Below are positions 43,933-55,531 of a stretch of 64,000 bases of DNA, piece by piece (within the stretch, counting starts at the first letter, position 1; every line of letters starts with the position of its first letter). Source of the DNA: Takashimella koratensis (taxonomy: Eukaryota; Basidiomycota; Tremellomycetes; Trichosporonales; Tetragoniomycetaceae); contig BCKT01000008.1 in the NCBI GenBank assembly GCA_003116875.1, positions 642,322-706,321 of the forward strand, given 5' to 3'. Made by a program: the position numbers and the translations under genes. The notes below the pieces were generated by a model. The model had not been told where the DNA came from, did no database searches, and was given only the letters and a program-made list of their open reading frames with translations.

Positions 43933-46900
43933 ATGCCAGGTCAGTCTAGAAGATGATTATGGTGAAAATCATGCCTATCACTCGTCCAAGTTAACATTGT
44001 ACCCTCCCAGTCATTAAAAAGAAGCGCATCATCGAGTCTGACGACGAGGACGAAGACCAGGTCGTGGGCAATGGTCAGCCGTCAACTGTAACACAAGACG
44101 TGACGATGAAGGTAGAAAAGATCGAGCAGCCCTGTCAGTATCTTTTATGTCTCTACTCTCATAGTTTTATACTCTCACTAACCTCAGTAGCCTCCTCTCC
44201 ACCTGCAAAGAAGAACAAGCCCGATGTCCCGGTCGCTTCGATCTTCGCCAAAAAGCCCAAACCCGAGCTTAAACCAGAACCCACCAAACCCAAGTCCACC
44301 GAAGCTGCCAAAGACAGCAAGCCACTTGCGCCGATTTTCGCCAAGCCCGCGGCGGCATCTTCGTCAAAGGTGGAGGACGAAGACGACTTTTCACCGGCCA
44401 AAGATGCTGAGGAGGATGGAGAAGACGAGCTGGATGATGAGGAGGAAGAGGAGCAAGAGGGCAAAGCGGCGGTCAAGCTGTAAGGATTGGGAACGACAAA
44501 GGGTGTCTTCCGTAGCTAATGGAATTATTAGGGCTTCAATCTTTACCAAGAACTTCAAGGCAGCTCCGGTCGCCGACAAAGGCTGGAAGGAGGGCGAGGC
44601 GTGAGTGCTAGCTCTGATGCGCTCTGCCATAGTTTGACACCATTTCAGTGTTCCATACGCTGCCCTCGTGTCTACATTCGAGAAGATCGAAGCAACGACC
44701 AAGCGCCTGGAGATCCTGGAACTTCTTACGCAGTTCCTGCTCGTCGTCGCTAAACGAGACACAGCCACGGATGCAAAATCGTCAAATCTGTTGAAAGTCG
44801 TGTACTTGTGTATCAACCGAGTACGTTTGGGCCCCTCAGCTGTTATGACGAGTGCCACTTCAGAGCTCACACGTACCAGCTGTGCCCCGACTACGAAGGC
44901 ACTGAACTCGGTATCGGAGAGTCGCTGTTGGTGAAAGCGATCGCAGAGAGCACGGGGAGAGCTATGCCCAAGATCAAGGAGGATCTGAGGAAAGAGGGTG
45001 ACTTGGGCAAAGTTGCTATGGTACGTTCGGCTCTGTGGTAAGTTGGTGGAGCCTTGCTTACGTTCTGTAGCTGTCACGAAATACCCAGCCAACAATGTTC
45101 AAGCCAAAGCCGCTCACCGTACCTTATGTCTTCCAAAGTCTGACCGAGATCGCCAAGGCTACTGGTAACGCCGTGAGTGAAAAACAAATTCTCTGATATT
45201 CGGATCTATGCTTAATTCTACTTCTACTCCAGTCGCAAACGAAGAAAGTCGGTATTATCAAAAAGCTGCTATCAGCTTGTCAGGGAATGGAGGCAAAGTT
45301 CATCGTGCGGAGTTTGGAAGGCAAGCTGCGAATCGGGTTGGCAGAGAAGACGTTGGTGGTTGCGTTGGCGCACGCGATGGTCCTCAAAGAAGTCGGTGAG
45401 TGAAGTTGGGTGAAAAATAATTGGGTGGATCTGATTTTTCGTAGGGGAGAAGAAAATTCCACACGACAAGCTGGCAGAGAAACTCGAGAAGGGTGCGGAG
45501 ATTGTCAAGGCGATCTACAGGTGAGCCGTATCCACCTAAATCGGATGCTGACGAACAGTGAATTGCCAACGTACGATCTCATCGTTCCGGCGCTTATGTC
45601 GGGTACCGTCGAGTCTCTTCGAGAACATTGCAAGCTTACGCCTGGTGAGCTTCAGATACCCTGGCTTTCAAGCTGACGCCCTTGCAGGTGTCCCTCTCAA
45701 ACCGATGTTGGCCAAGCCGACGAAGGCGATCACGGAAGTGTTGGACCGATTCGAGGGCAAAGAGTTCACTTGCGAGTACAAATACGACGGTGAACGAGCA
45801 CAGGTAGGTACATTCAATGTTGCAAAGCTGAGTTTGATAGGTTCACTTGCTTGAAGATGGGAGTATCGCCGTGTTTAGTCGGAACTCTGAGAATATGAGT
45901 GCAAAGTATCCCGATCTGGTGGAGCAAATCCCTCATGTGAGTTAGCCGGTTGTGGGAGGGTAGGAGTCAGGCTAAATGATGTAGGCGATCAAAGCTGGTG
46001 TCAAGTCTTTCGTCATCGATGCCGAGGCTGTTGCATACGATCTGGAGACAAAGAAGCTCTTGCCGTTCCAAGACCTCAGCCGGCGGAAACGTAAAGACGT
46101 CCGAACGGAGGATATCACAGTTCGAGTGCACATTTTCGCCTTTGACCTGCTGTACCTCAATGGAGAGGTAAGTCATGGGTTATCTACTCGGACTACATGT
46201 AAACCAACTCTAACACTTGGTCTCCAGAGCATGCTCACGCGAGAGCTTCACGAGCGGAGAAAGTTGTTGTTGGAGCACTTCCAGCCGGTGGAGGGCGAGT
46301 TTGCATTCGCCAAGAGTTCAGACGGGACGACGACGGATGAGATCCAGGCGTTCCTTGAGGAGAGTGTCAAGGACGGTTGTGAGGGGCTTATGGTCAAGAT
46401 GCTTACTACGCCGGCGTCGACGTACGAGCCTAGCCGACGGAGTATGAATTGGTTGAAGGTGGGTTGAGCGCTTTCTTTGGCATCTCCAAGCACCCTTGAA
46501 GTATGGACCAACTTTCCCCGTATTGATACGATCTTCTTCTAGTTGAAGAAAGACTATCTCTCTGGTGTTGGCGACTCGCTCGACCTCGTCGTTGTCGGGG
46601 CATACCACGGTAAAGGCAAACGAACCAACGTCTATGGCGCGTTCCTACTTGCATGCTACGACCCGGACAGCGAAAACTTCCAGACGATTTGCAAGATTGG
46701 GACAGGGTTCTCGGAAGAGGTCTTGGCGCAGTTTTACGAACAGCTGGCGCCGCTCGAGACGACAGGGGGACCGAGAGGGGATATCGAGGTTGGTGGGGCC
46801 AAGCCGGATGTTTGGTTTGAGCCTAGGATCGTATGGGAGGTTTTGACGGCGGATTTGAGTTTGAGTCCGGTTTACACCGCCGCTCATGGATTGGTATGTG

Positions 46901-47155
46901 TCGTGTCGACTCTCACGGGTTTGACTCAATCTCTCTACCTCTCTCTCTCTTCTTTGCGGTGTGATTGCAGTGCTGATATGGGTACAGGTTGATAGCCGAG
47001 GTATTTCTTTGCGGTTCCCGCGATTTATCAAGATCAGAGACGACAAGGGCGCAGACGAAGCGACGTCGGCTGAACAGGTCGCAGAGTTTTACCAGCGCCA
47101 AGCGACTGCAGGCGGTAAGAAGGGTGGGGGTGGTGGGGAGGACGACTTCTGGTAG
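43933..47155 (+). CDS. CDC9: DNA ligase I (ATP-dependent), CDC9
   Basis: Seals nicks in Okazaki-fragment joining and excision repair, using ATP to form a lysyl-AMP intermediate. Sixteen exons: 43933-43939, 44011-44133, 44188-44479, 44532-44600, 44649-44820, 44880-45020, 45071-45172, 45233-45395, 45445-45520, 45559-45644, 45688-45803, 45841-45936, 45985-46167, 46228-46458, 46543-46893, 46988-47155, giving 791 residues (yeast 755). A disordered acidic N-terminus with KKKR is followed by the DNA-binding domain ([20 protein letters not shown] onward), the adenylation domain with motif [11 protein letters not shown] (active Lys about 442), [27 protein letters not shown], and WLKLKKDYL (motif V), then the OB domain. 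The first coding exon is only 7 nt, and introns as short as 37, 38 and 43 nt are needed. No canonical PIP box is visible at the N-terminus. Confidence 0.97.
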
Positions 47156-47666
47156 ACTCTGGTAAACCTTAGTGGATGGGAATGTATCGAGGCTGGTGTG
47201 GCCACAGGGCAGCCGATATTTGTATCAGAAAGGAGCACATCGACCGGCGTTGGTATGTGCTGGGGAACAGCTGTTGTGTGCGTGCTCGTTTTTGATATGA
47301 GTCCGTGAGGAGATGCCCATACCATGCTATTTCATGCCATTTTGTGTCATATGATCAAAGATAAGGTATGCTCTAGGTCCAAAATTGCATACAGATTGGA
47401 CTGACTCTGTGACTATAGACTGACCCACTAGGTAGGTGGGGGAAAGGATACGGAGACGCAAAGAATGATAGATGATATTTGGCAGTTTGGCCTATGAACG
47501 GACGTGGTATCTGGGGTCCGAGATGATGCGGTAGCTGATAACCCTGATTATTAAACACGACGAGCGGGACGTCTAGACTGACGATTTGTACGAGTCAAGG
47601 ACAGCTTTTGACCTTGACCTTGTCCTTTGCTACATCCTCTCCCTCCTCCTTGAATCTCGACTTCAG
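47156..47666. other. Convergent intergenic region
   Basis: Between the stop codons of CDC9 (+) and SYG1 (-), 511 bases; it should hold both 3' UTRs. No gene seen. Confidence 0.4.
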
Positions 47667-48004
47667 CTACACTTGGTTCCCCGCATCTATCTCATCTCCG
47701 GGCCTACTCCCCTCATACTCCCTCTGCCCTGCATGTCCCCTGGGCCCAACATTCAATTCGTCCGGCCCCCTTCCACCTCGGTTTCCTCCACCCACCAGTG
47801 CTCGTTTCATCCGATCCAGCTGCACCGAGACAGGGTTGGCACCCAACGATCCGCTGCTGTTGGAGGCGCTGGGAAGGTCAAGCTTGTCGTCGTCTTCGTC
47901 TGTGTCTTCTTGGGCTCGTCGGTAAGGCAGTGGAATCTCGCGAGTGACTCGGTAGGCATCTGAAAGAAATGTTAGGTTCAACATGAGGTCAAGAAGGAGA
48001 AGAG

Positions 48005-48094
<90 letters not shown>

Positions 48095-51000
48095 CGTACC
48101 AGCGTTACCCAGGTGCTCAGTTTCCACACGGACTACACAACCAAACATCGTATCAGCAACCAATTATTGCTCAAAGTCGCCCTGGTGACCACTTACAAAA
48201 GTTCCACTGAAATCGTCGCAACATCTCGCACAGGGCAAAGATAAAGCTTCGGAGTCGAGTATGCGTGGCTGACATAGGGATATACCAAACCCAAACGAAA
48301 CGAATGATGACGTTTGTGACCATGGCGAAGTAGTAGAATGACTTGCTGCCGTAACCCAAATCGGGACGGAGGAGTTGGGATCCTGGTCGGAAAAGGCTCC
48401 AGTCGACCACGAGGTCCTGTAGCGTATCAGCGGGTACAGTCATACTATGAGGAGATAAAGTGACAGATGATAGAAGTGGTAGAGGATGTGCGTACCCAAG
48501 TTGAAGTGTAGGCCGAGCTGAGGGTCGCGAAGATGACCCAGACGATGAACGACGCGTGGTTTAGGGGGCTTCCTGGAATGGGTTGAGCACTTGTCAAATA
48601 TTCCCAAAGGACACCTTTGCACTGACCGTTCGATCGCCACCAGACAAAAAGAATGAACTGAGAGATGCTGCTAAGGTATTTTCCAGCCTACACAGTATCG
48701 CGTCAGCTCGCTCTCCGCCTTATACGGTTGTTTATGAGAGCTAGGAGGTATGACTCACGTTGACTAAGTGGATGCGTAGTTCCGAGTCCTTGTAACGCTT
48801 CAGACACTGGATCAGACGACATAGCGCCGGGAGACAGAGCAAGAGCGCATAAGGCCACGACGCGCCGGCGGGGCACACGCTGTAGATGTTGTCCGGCCAG
48901 TGGTTGGCGTCTGTAGGCGTAGGCGAAGATGTCAGCAGGCCCATGAATGTAAAGGTAAAGGGATAGGTGCAAGGGTGTTCACGTACAGGCACATGAGGTG
49001 AAGTAGATGGTTTGAATCGAGTAGGTAAGACTGTTAAGTTCATCGGCGATGAAGAAAGCAATGAACTGTGAAAAGCCGGTTTAGCCACAACCTCAAAAAG
49101 TCTTTGCGTATAGCTTGAATCTCATCTCCCTTTCGCCGCCACTTACCTCGACTCGACTCCAGCCTGGTGTACAAACGCGACCGAGGACACGGAGGAACCA
49201 GTACCTCGAGTGACGACGAAACATTGGCAATGGGTTGAGGAAGAATACAGCGACGAATACTAGCCAAGCCGCGGGCCACCTAGGTGGCTGTAAGCGCCTT
49301 TGTGTTTGGAGAAGGAAGGAGTGTGACAAGGAAACTAAGGCTGGGATGGGAATCGGGGCTTACGTGGTCGGTGCGACTTTGTTGGGTGAGACTCGGTAGA
49401 AGGAGAAGAAGAAGCAGTAGTTCAAAGTGAGGAAGAGAAAAGATGGGATCTGAAGACAAGACAAGTGTCAGCTAGACCGTGGATGCTAGGGACTTGGCCA
49501 GCTTACCTCGAGGTATGACCGGAAGTCGAGCGTCGGCGAGGACAGTTCCATCACAAACTGAGTTGTACGTCAGTCATGTTCACCTATCATGTATCACGAT
49601 GTAAGTAAGAAGCCACTCACCTCGTAGTTGATCCGAGCATTTACCCACGCATCGAGGTTGAGCTCAAATAACATAGCGAAGAGGACGGGGAGGTACAGCG
49701 CAGCGTAGACTTGAAGTAGACCTGCGTAGGGGGGGATGGCGGCTTGGGTGCCTGCTTCGCCAGCTGAGGGTATTAGTCAGTGATTGCAAAGGTGTAGCGA
49801 GAGGGAGTAAGGGAAGAAGGGGTGGTGGGGGGGGGGNNNNNNNNNNNNNNNNNNNNNNNNNNNNNNNNNNNNNNNNNNNNNNNNNNNNNNNNNNNNNNNN
49901 NNNNNNNNNNNGGGGGGGGGGGAAGACTCACATTTGACGAGAGCCAAGATGGCGGGCGGGAGACCGAGACCGATCATGAGGCCGGATCGGAAGACGCTTT
50001 GGTAGTGCTACAAGGGGAGGAATCAGCATTGATTTGAGGCAGCGAGTAGGGTGGGATCAATGTGGCAGTCGACGTACCGTCTTGGTTCGGGTTTGTTGGC
50101 GCAGCTTTCCTCTTGCCTTTTTGGCGTCGCCATGTTCTGACCAAGTCAGTTTTGCCACACGATGATGAGGAGGAGTAAGAGGCTGAGAAGGGGATGACGG
50201 ATGGCCGTTGGGAGACTTACCAAAGTGCTCAGTGAACAAGTCTTCCATCTCTTTGATGAGTTTGTCGATAGCCTCACCGTGTGAGAAAGACTCGGGGATG
50301 ATCCTATCGTCGGTGTAGAGTTCGAGGCAAACGATCTGGGAAGAGCGAGGAGTGTGAGCTCTACGAGGGGTTTTTATACACATGCTGCTGCGAGTGCACC
50401 CGACATGGTCGCACGACATGATAGGAGCTAGGATCTTAGCGGCTCGGCAAGGAGCAACGTGATGAAGCGGAGCGCTAGATCCAAGCTCAACCAGATAGTG
50501 GAGCCAAGCCAAGGGGCGCTAAGGCAAGACGATTGAAGAGTCGACGTGGTTCACAAGGAGGAGAAGGTGTGATGACGCCCACGCAAGGACATGCGCACAA
50601 AGCACAAAGCGATCCCGTATCTCTGGACCCCAAAGACTTACCTTTGTCGCTTTCTCAAATTTCTTCAACGCCTTTCGGAAACCGGTGAGGTTCATGATCT
50701 GTAAAGGAGGTGGTCGACGTGGTAGGGATGGAGTTGGAGAAGATTGGCAGTGTCAGCGTATGGATCACTACCGGTCACACGATCGTAGCGTTCATAGTGC
50801 TGATCATCTAACAAAGGGGTCTCCCCGAACGCCCTTCTAGCGTCCTTGCAAGGACCCGAAGCCTCCGTGAAAGACGCGCCATTGGCGATCTTGACAACAA
50901 GGAAGAATTGGATAATGTAACCAAGAGGTTGAGGCAAGGACGATTGGCGTGTCGACCATCACTAGCGGGATCCCTTCCGGTCTACCCGGTTCTCGGACAC

Positions 51001-53197
51001 CGCTGCCGCCCTTCCTTTATGTAGCGCGCGGTGTCAAGACCTCTCCAGGTAGTATCTCCTTTCGGACTCGCGTGGACCGAGTAGCACACCGGGATGGGAT
51101 CCACTAGCACCATAATCGAGACCTAGACCAACGACACCACGACGCGACCCCCAAAGTCCAACACAAGCGAGGCCACTCACGCGGTAGTTTTTGATTAGTT
51201 CCAAGTGGTGGTAAAAGTCAAGAACGGCGGTCCTTAGCTCCTTTTTGTACTTCTGGTACCGGTCCGGATCATACACATGATGGAGCCGGTCGTCTTCGGA
51301 GTCGTGGTTCTCTGGCGTTCCCTGTCCACTCGTACCGCCGTAATTGGCTTTGCCCTTGAAACTGCCGTGCTCGTGGAGGTTGCTAAGAGCACGGTGGGCG
51401 CGGGTTTCGCTCCCGTCCTTTCCGTTAGCCGCTGTGGTCGCGCGACCGTTGCTGTCCTTGCTGTTGGTCTTTGATTTGTCGCCATGCTCTGTTCCCGAGT
51501 CATCGTCTCGGTGGGTGAAAGGGTTACGTAGGTGGAGCGCCTTGGTCGCTGCTTTAAGACCAGGAACATGCGCATGTGGACCTGGCAGGACTCGACCCAC
51601 GCGGGCTTCCCACTCTGGCAGCCCGTTGGGATACAGCTCATGAAACACCCGTCGATGCTCTGCTAATTCTCGCAGCTGATCCCGAATCTCATGTGCCCTT
51701 CGCTTCGCCTCGTCCTCCCGCGCTTGGTAGAAATTCTGCACTTTCTCCAACTCGCCGTCGAGAAGGTCGAAAAAGTCCTTCTCGTCCTGCTCGAGAGTCG
51801 CGTACAGCTCCTCAAAGGTGCGTCCGGTTCGTGCCCGGATTCGAGGAGATGGAAGTCCAAGGGATCCTTGATAAAGGGGTCGGAGGGTGAAGATTGTGTG
51901 TCATGTTGGACAAGGCACATAGTGGTAGGAGAAAGCAATCATGTCAGCGTTTCGATCATGTGAGGCTGAGTGGCTGAGAATACACATGCAATCCAGGTCC
52001 CAGCAGGTCCGGACAGCACAGCGACCACCGTCTGCTCACAATGACAGTATATTGGAAGGTCAATGCAAACTCACGGATACTTCGCCTACTCGTACCCATG
52101 TCTCCCTTGGGGCTCCCAATGGTCGTCGTCGCAATCGTCGCCTGGACCTTGGGACTTCGAGGTGACAAAAACTTGGGACTGACAGTTTTGGGGTTGAATC
52201 CGGCTCGGACCTTGGCCGCTGCGGACGGTGACTTGGTCAATGGCGATTTAGAGTCGTTTGAATCTGTCGTTGCTCCTCCTGCCTCTGTGTCTTGTCCTAT
52301 CTCGTCCGGGGAGTCGGGCGACTTGATTCCCAGTCCCGAAGGCGGTTTGGGGGATGCTTGGCCTGAGGGAGAAGCAGTGTCGCGATGAGGGATAGCTTGG
52401 ACGTTGGGCGAGAAGTTGACGCTCCCCTTGCCTGTTGTCCGGCGTTGCATGCGGTCTACAGGGCGCATCGGTTGTTGGCTCATCTGAGACGCTTCGCGCT
52501 CCATGCTCGGCTCGCCAAGATCCAGCGGTGGTAAGCCATGTGTTGAAGTTCCACCTGTCCGGGGGCTGTCATGGGTCGATCCGTAATGGGGACTCATCGG
52601 GTTCTACTCTCGAGGCAATCATCGACATCAACTCAGTCAGCTCACCCTCTCCCCGTTTCCATTATCGGCACGGCTTTCAAATAGCTGATCTCTAAGTACG
52701 TCAAACTCACCGAACGGGACAACGCTGACGCTGGAGTTTGAGCTGGTGCAGGACTCTGACCCTGCCTCGAGGTCTGCGATGGCGACTGTCCCGTTGCCGA
52801 TCTGCTTCTTGAAGTAGCCGAGATGACCCCTGGGCTACGCGTCGCTGACCCACCAAAGATAGATGACCCGCTCTTCTGCTTCGTATGTGCTGACGGCCCG
52901 TGATCCGCGTCCGCATCCGAGGAGCTACCACCATCATCGTTGTCGTCCGGCCCTCCACCTTGGCCCATCCGACGCACGACTTTCTTGATCGCTTTCTTGC
53001 ATGCTCGGTAGTCGATGTACGCGCGCTTCCACTCGGGGGTCTGGGTCTCCTCGAGGTACCTATTGGATCCGGGTAGGAGGTCAAGGCCGATGAAGAGGGG
53101 TGAGAGAGGGTGGGTCAGTGGGGAGGTCAAAGGAGGCGGCGCGGGAAGAAACGTGTACGGCAAAAGTGGCCGAAATCACTTACCGTCCAAACTTCAT
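47667..53197 (-). CDS. SYG1: SPX-EXS phosphate transporter/sensor, SYG1/XPR1
   Basis: Membrane protein of the SYG1/XPR1/PHO1 family; XPR1 exports inorganic phosphate and its SPX domain senses inositol pyrophosphates. Nineteen exons: 53197-53184, 53059-52711, 52603-52075, 51866-51181, 50698-50642, 50335-50221, 50136-50078, 50007-49932, 49763-49621, 49557-49507, 49449-49364, 49279-49147, 49065-48987, 48910-48759, 48687-48627, 48572-48496, 48416-48197, 48132-48100, 47959-47667, giving 1070 residues. The SPX domain is in three blocks: MKFGRYLEETQTPEWKRAYI, ATLEQDEKDFFDLLDGELEK, and ELIKNYRIMNLTGFRKALKK, separated by long Ser/Pro-rich inserts. The EXS part has several hydrophobic spans (GLMIGLGLPPAILALV; LQVYAALYLPVLFAMLFEL; WPAAWLVFVAVFFLNPLPMF; WPYALLLCLPALCRLIQCLK) and ends in an acidic tail. 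Exon 4 acceptor (TTTATCAAG) is the weakest join. An N gap lies in intron 8. Confidence 0.93.
48008..48092. repeat. (GA)n microsatellite in the last SYG1 intron
   Basis: About 42 perfect GA units on the plus strand, which is CT on the coding strand of SYG1. It starts a few bases after the donor at 48099, inside the intron between exons 18 and 19, so the transcript carries a very long pyrimidine tract. Confidence 0.95.
49837..49911. other. Assembly gap (75 N) flanked by poly(G)
   Basis: N run inside SYG1 intron 8, with G runs on both sides (from about 49827 and to 49922). The gap does not affect the coding frame because it lies between the donor at 49931 and the acceptor at 49764. Confidence 0.97.
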
Positions 53198-53648
53198 CTT
53201 GGGAAGTGGGCGTCTGCGAGCTGGTTGAAAGCTGCGCTCAGCAAGCAGTGTGCGGTCCGCCGCTGATTATGAGAAGATGTGAGAGTGACCAGCACTGGGC
53301 GGTGTGTATGCACAAGGAGATGGGACACGAGGAGGAGGATGACATGAACGGAGGCGTACAAAATTGTTGGTGACGGTGGATTCAAGCATACGACCGGAAG
53401 CAGCCAATCAGGGCGGGTGATCTCCTCGATCTCCTATTCTCGGCTACTACAACGGGACAAACGTTTCTCCCTCGTCCCTCCCATGTCACAAAACCCAGTC
53501 GCAGCATCGTCGTCATTGCTTCGGAACGACCCCCAGCTTGACCCCGTGCACTCACTGCCTCGAATACATATCTCCTGACATTAACCCAGACTTATCCCTA
53601 GCCATGCACTATATCATGTTACATCTGAGAACCATTCAACAGCCACGA
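53198..53648. other. Intergenic region between SYG1 start and SYN8 stop
   Basis: A 451-base spacer holding the SYG1 promoter and the SYN8 3' flank. No gene recognised. Confidence 0.4.
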
Positions 53649-54815
53649 TTAAGTCTTGAACACGATGATCAGCAGTAACAAGATCACAATAAGCACAACG
53701 ATCGTGATTGTGCTCCCTACAGACCAAGTCAGCTCTTGATTCCGCTAAGTTTCAATAAGCGCTTCGCCTGCACCCCTCACTCCTGCCTCGCCATACCAAA
53801 ACAACATTTTTGGCACCTCACTCACCGTACTGCTTGGCGCCATCCGCAACACGGTCGAGCCGCCGTTGAGCCGAGTTCATCCGCGCCGCTGTCCGGTCCA
53901 TCGCCGCGTCCGTATCTTCCAGCAGCTCGTGGTGGATATCGAGCTCGGATCCGATCTGGACAGACAAATGGGACTGGCGGTTGATTGAGTGGGATAACAA
54001 TGTCAAGCGCTCGTCTTGGTCTGATCAAGGAGTTTACAAAAAGAGCACAGTCATGAAAATATCAGCTTCACTTCCTACATATACATCCGCCATAGACTTT
54101 GCGTGATGAGAGATGATAATTGCACTCACCATCCATCATGACCTGTTGCTGGTCGATCATATCCCGGGGTCCAAACGCAGGCAAGTCCTCACCCTCGTCT
54201 TCGTCATCTGCGTAGTCCTTGAACGGGCGGAGGGGAGAGTCGTTGATTCCTGGCGTGGGAGGAACAACTGCAAGGTCCGGTATCGTCTTTGTCTGGGCCT
54301 GTGGTGTTGTCGCTGTACCTTCTCCACCGTGTTCGCTGTGGTATGATGTTTGAGTCTGAATTGGCGCTGGTCTGCTTGTAACACGGGGACCAAACAAATG
54401 AGCGAACACCCATCAGACAGTAAAAAAGATGAATGGGTAGTTTGACTCACCTCTCCACAACACGCCTCAACGCCTTTGCTTTTTCCCTACCCACTTCATC
54501 CTCCTCCAACATCTCAACTAATCGATCATACCTTTCCCCCAACTCTCTGACCGCCTTTGCCCCCTCCCCTTCCGCTCCTCTGCCCTTCCCCTTGCTCTTT
54601 CCCTTCCCCACTACCAGTCCTGACCGTTCGATCCCCATCTCATCTTCGAGGCGCGCGAGGTCGGAGCGGATGGAGGTGAGGTTTCGTGTGATCTGGTTCT
54701 GCGATGCGGCGGAGGGAGGGAGGTTGAGAGAGAGGACGCGGGAGCGTTCGAGCAGGAGAGAAGAAGTCGTGGTCAATCGGTTGGAAAGAGAAGCGACGGC
54801 GAGCTGGCTGCTCAT
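53649..54815 (-). CDS. SYN8: Qc-SNARE, SYN8/syntaxin-8 type
   Basis: Tail-anchored endosomal/vacuolar t-SNARE for membrane fusion. Four exons: 54815-54451, 54371-54130, 54020-53826, 53716-53649, giving 289 residues (yeast Syn8 255). The N-terminal helical region (MSSQLAVASLSNRLTTTSSL onward, ending in EDEVGREKAKALRRVVER) is followed by a Thr/Pro-rich linker. The SNARE motif lies at about 208-268: ERLTLLSHSINRQSHLSVQI, then HHELLEDTDAAMDRTAARMN, then RRLDRVADGAKQYG. A C-terminal transmembrane helix (STITIVVLIVILLLLIIVF) ends the protein at KT. Tlg1/syntaxin-6 is an alternative, but the short length and the LLEDTD core fit Syn8 better. Confidence 0.88.
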
Positions 54816-55414
54816 GGTGGGCGCGGGTGTGGGGGTGATAAGGCGGATTAGGTGTATAGTCAGGCGTGGATACTAGATTTGGATGGTGGTGGTTGATGGT
54901 GGATGGATGGATGAATGAATGATCTACGCATCCGGCATGGTCCAGGCTGACCCGGCTGGGTTATGCTAAGGCGGGGGGTGCATATAAATTCACCGCCATC
55001 CATCAACCCCACGTGGTCTCTCTCTCGTCGCTACGTGTCAGGAAACCGCACCCATCCACCTCGTCGCTCCCTCAACATCCTCCATCCACCTTCAATCGGA
55101 ATCAAGACACTGCTGCCCGCACCACAGAGTCGCTAGCATCGTCCAACTCGAGAGGCTCATCCGTGATACGCGTCTTTTCCGCGCGCTGAACAATCTTTCT
55201 CTGCTTTCGTTTGGTGAGTGCTAGCGTCGTCGCGCCTTTGCACTGCTGCGCACGTTCCCCAGCCCCTGCTTCGTCTCTCAACAACAGACTAACATGACCG
55301 GCATCTTCTCGCTGCAAACAGATCATCATCATCTCCTTTCGTCTCCTCTTGGCCTAGAAATACCGATCGACGTTCTCGATTCACCCTCCGTGCCGAGTCA
55401 GGCTATCAACCACC
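54816..55414. promoter_or_regulatory. Divergent promoter between SYN8 and OST4
   Basis: A 599-base spacer. A good TATA box (TATAAAT) lies at 54983-54989, oriented toward OST4, followed by a pyrimidine-rich region. The OST4 5' leader may be long or spliced: a GTGAGTGC string at 55213 is a possible donor in the leader. Confidence 0.5.
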
Positions 55415-55531
55415 ATGATCTCCGACGGCACCCTCACCGACCTCTCTAACGGACTGGGGATCGCAGCCATGGCCTTGATCGTGCTGTACCATTTTGTCGC
55501 AGTCAACGGCAAGCGCATGCAAGAGGACTAA
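55415..55531 (+). CDS. OST4: OST4, small subunit of oligosaccharyltransferase
   Basis: A 38-residue ER membrane protein that links the Ost3/Ost6 and Stt3 subunits of the oligosaccharyltransferase complex for N-glycosylation. The ORF is single-exon, ATG at 55415 in a CACC context. It begins MISDGTL, has one transmembrane helix (GIAAMALIVLYHFVAV) and ends NGKRMQED. Length and pattern match the yeast Ost4 (36 residues, also starting MISD). Such a short gene is easily missed by annotation pipelines. It lies close to SYN8 in divergent orientation. Confidence 0.9.
   Translation: MISDGTLTDLSNGLGIAAMALIVLYHFVAVNGKRMQED

Noticed and set aside
48008..48210. Arg-Glu repeat protein frame on the plus strand
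   Set aside because: A direct translation of the GA microsatellite in a SYG1 intron.
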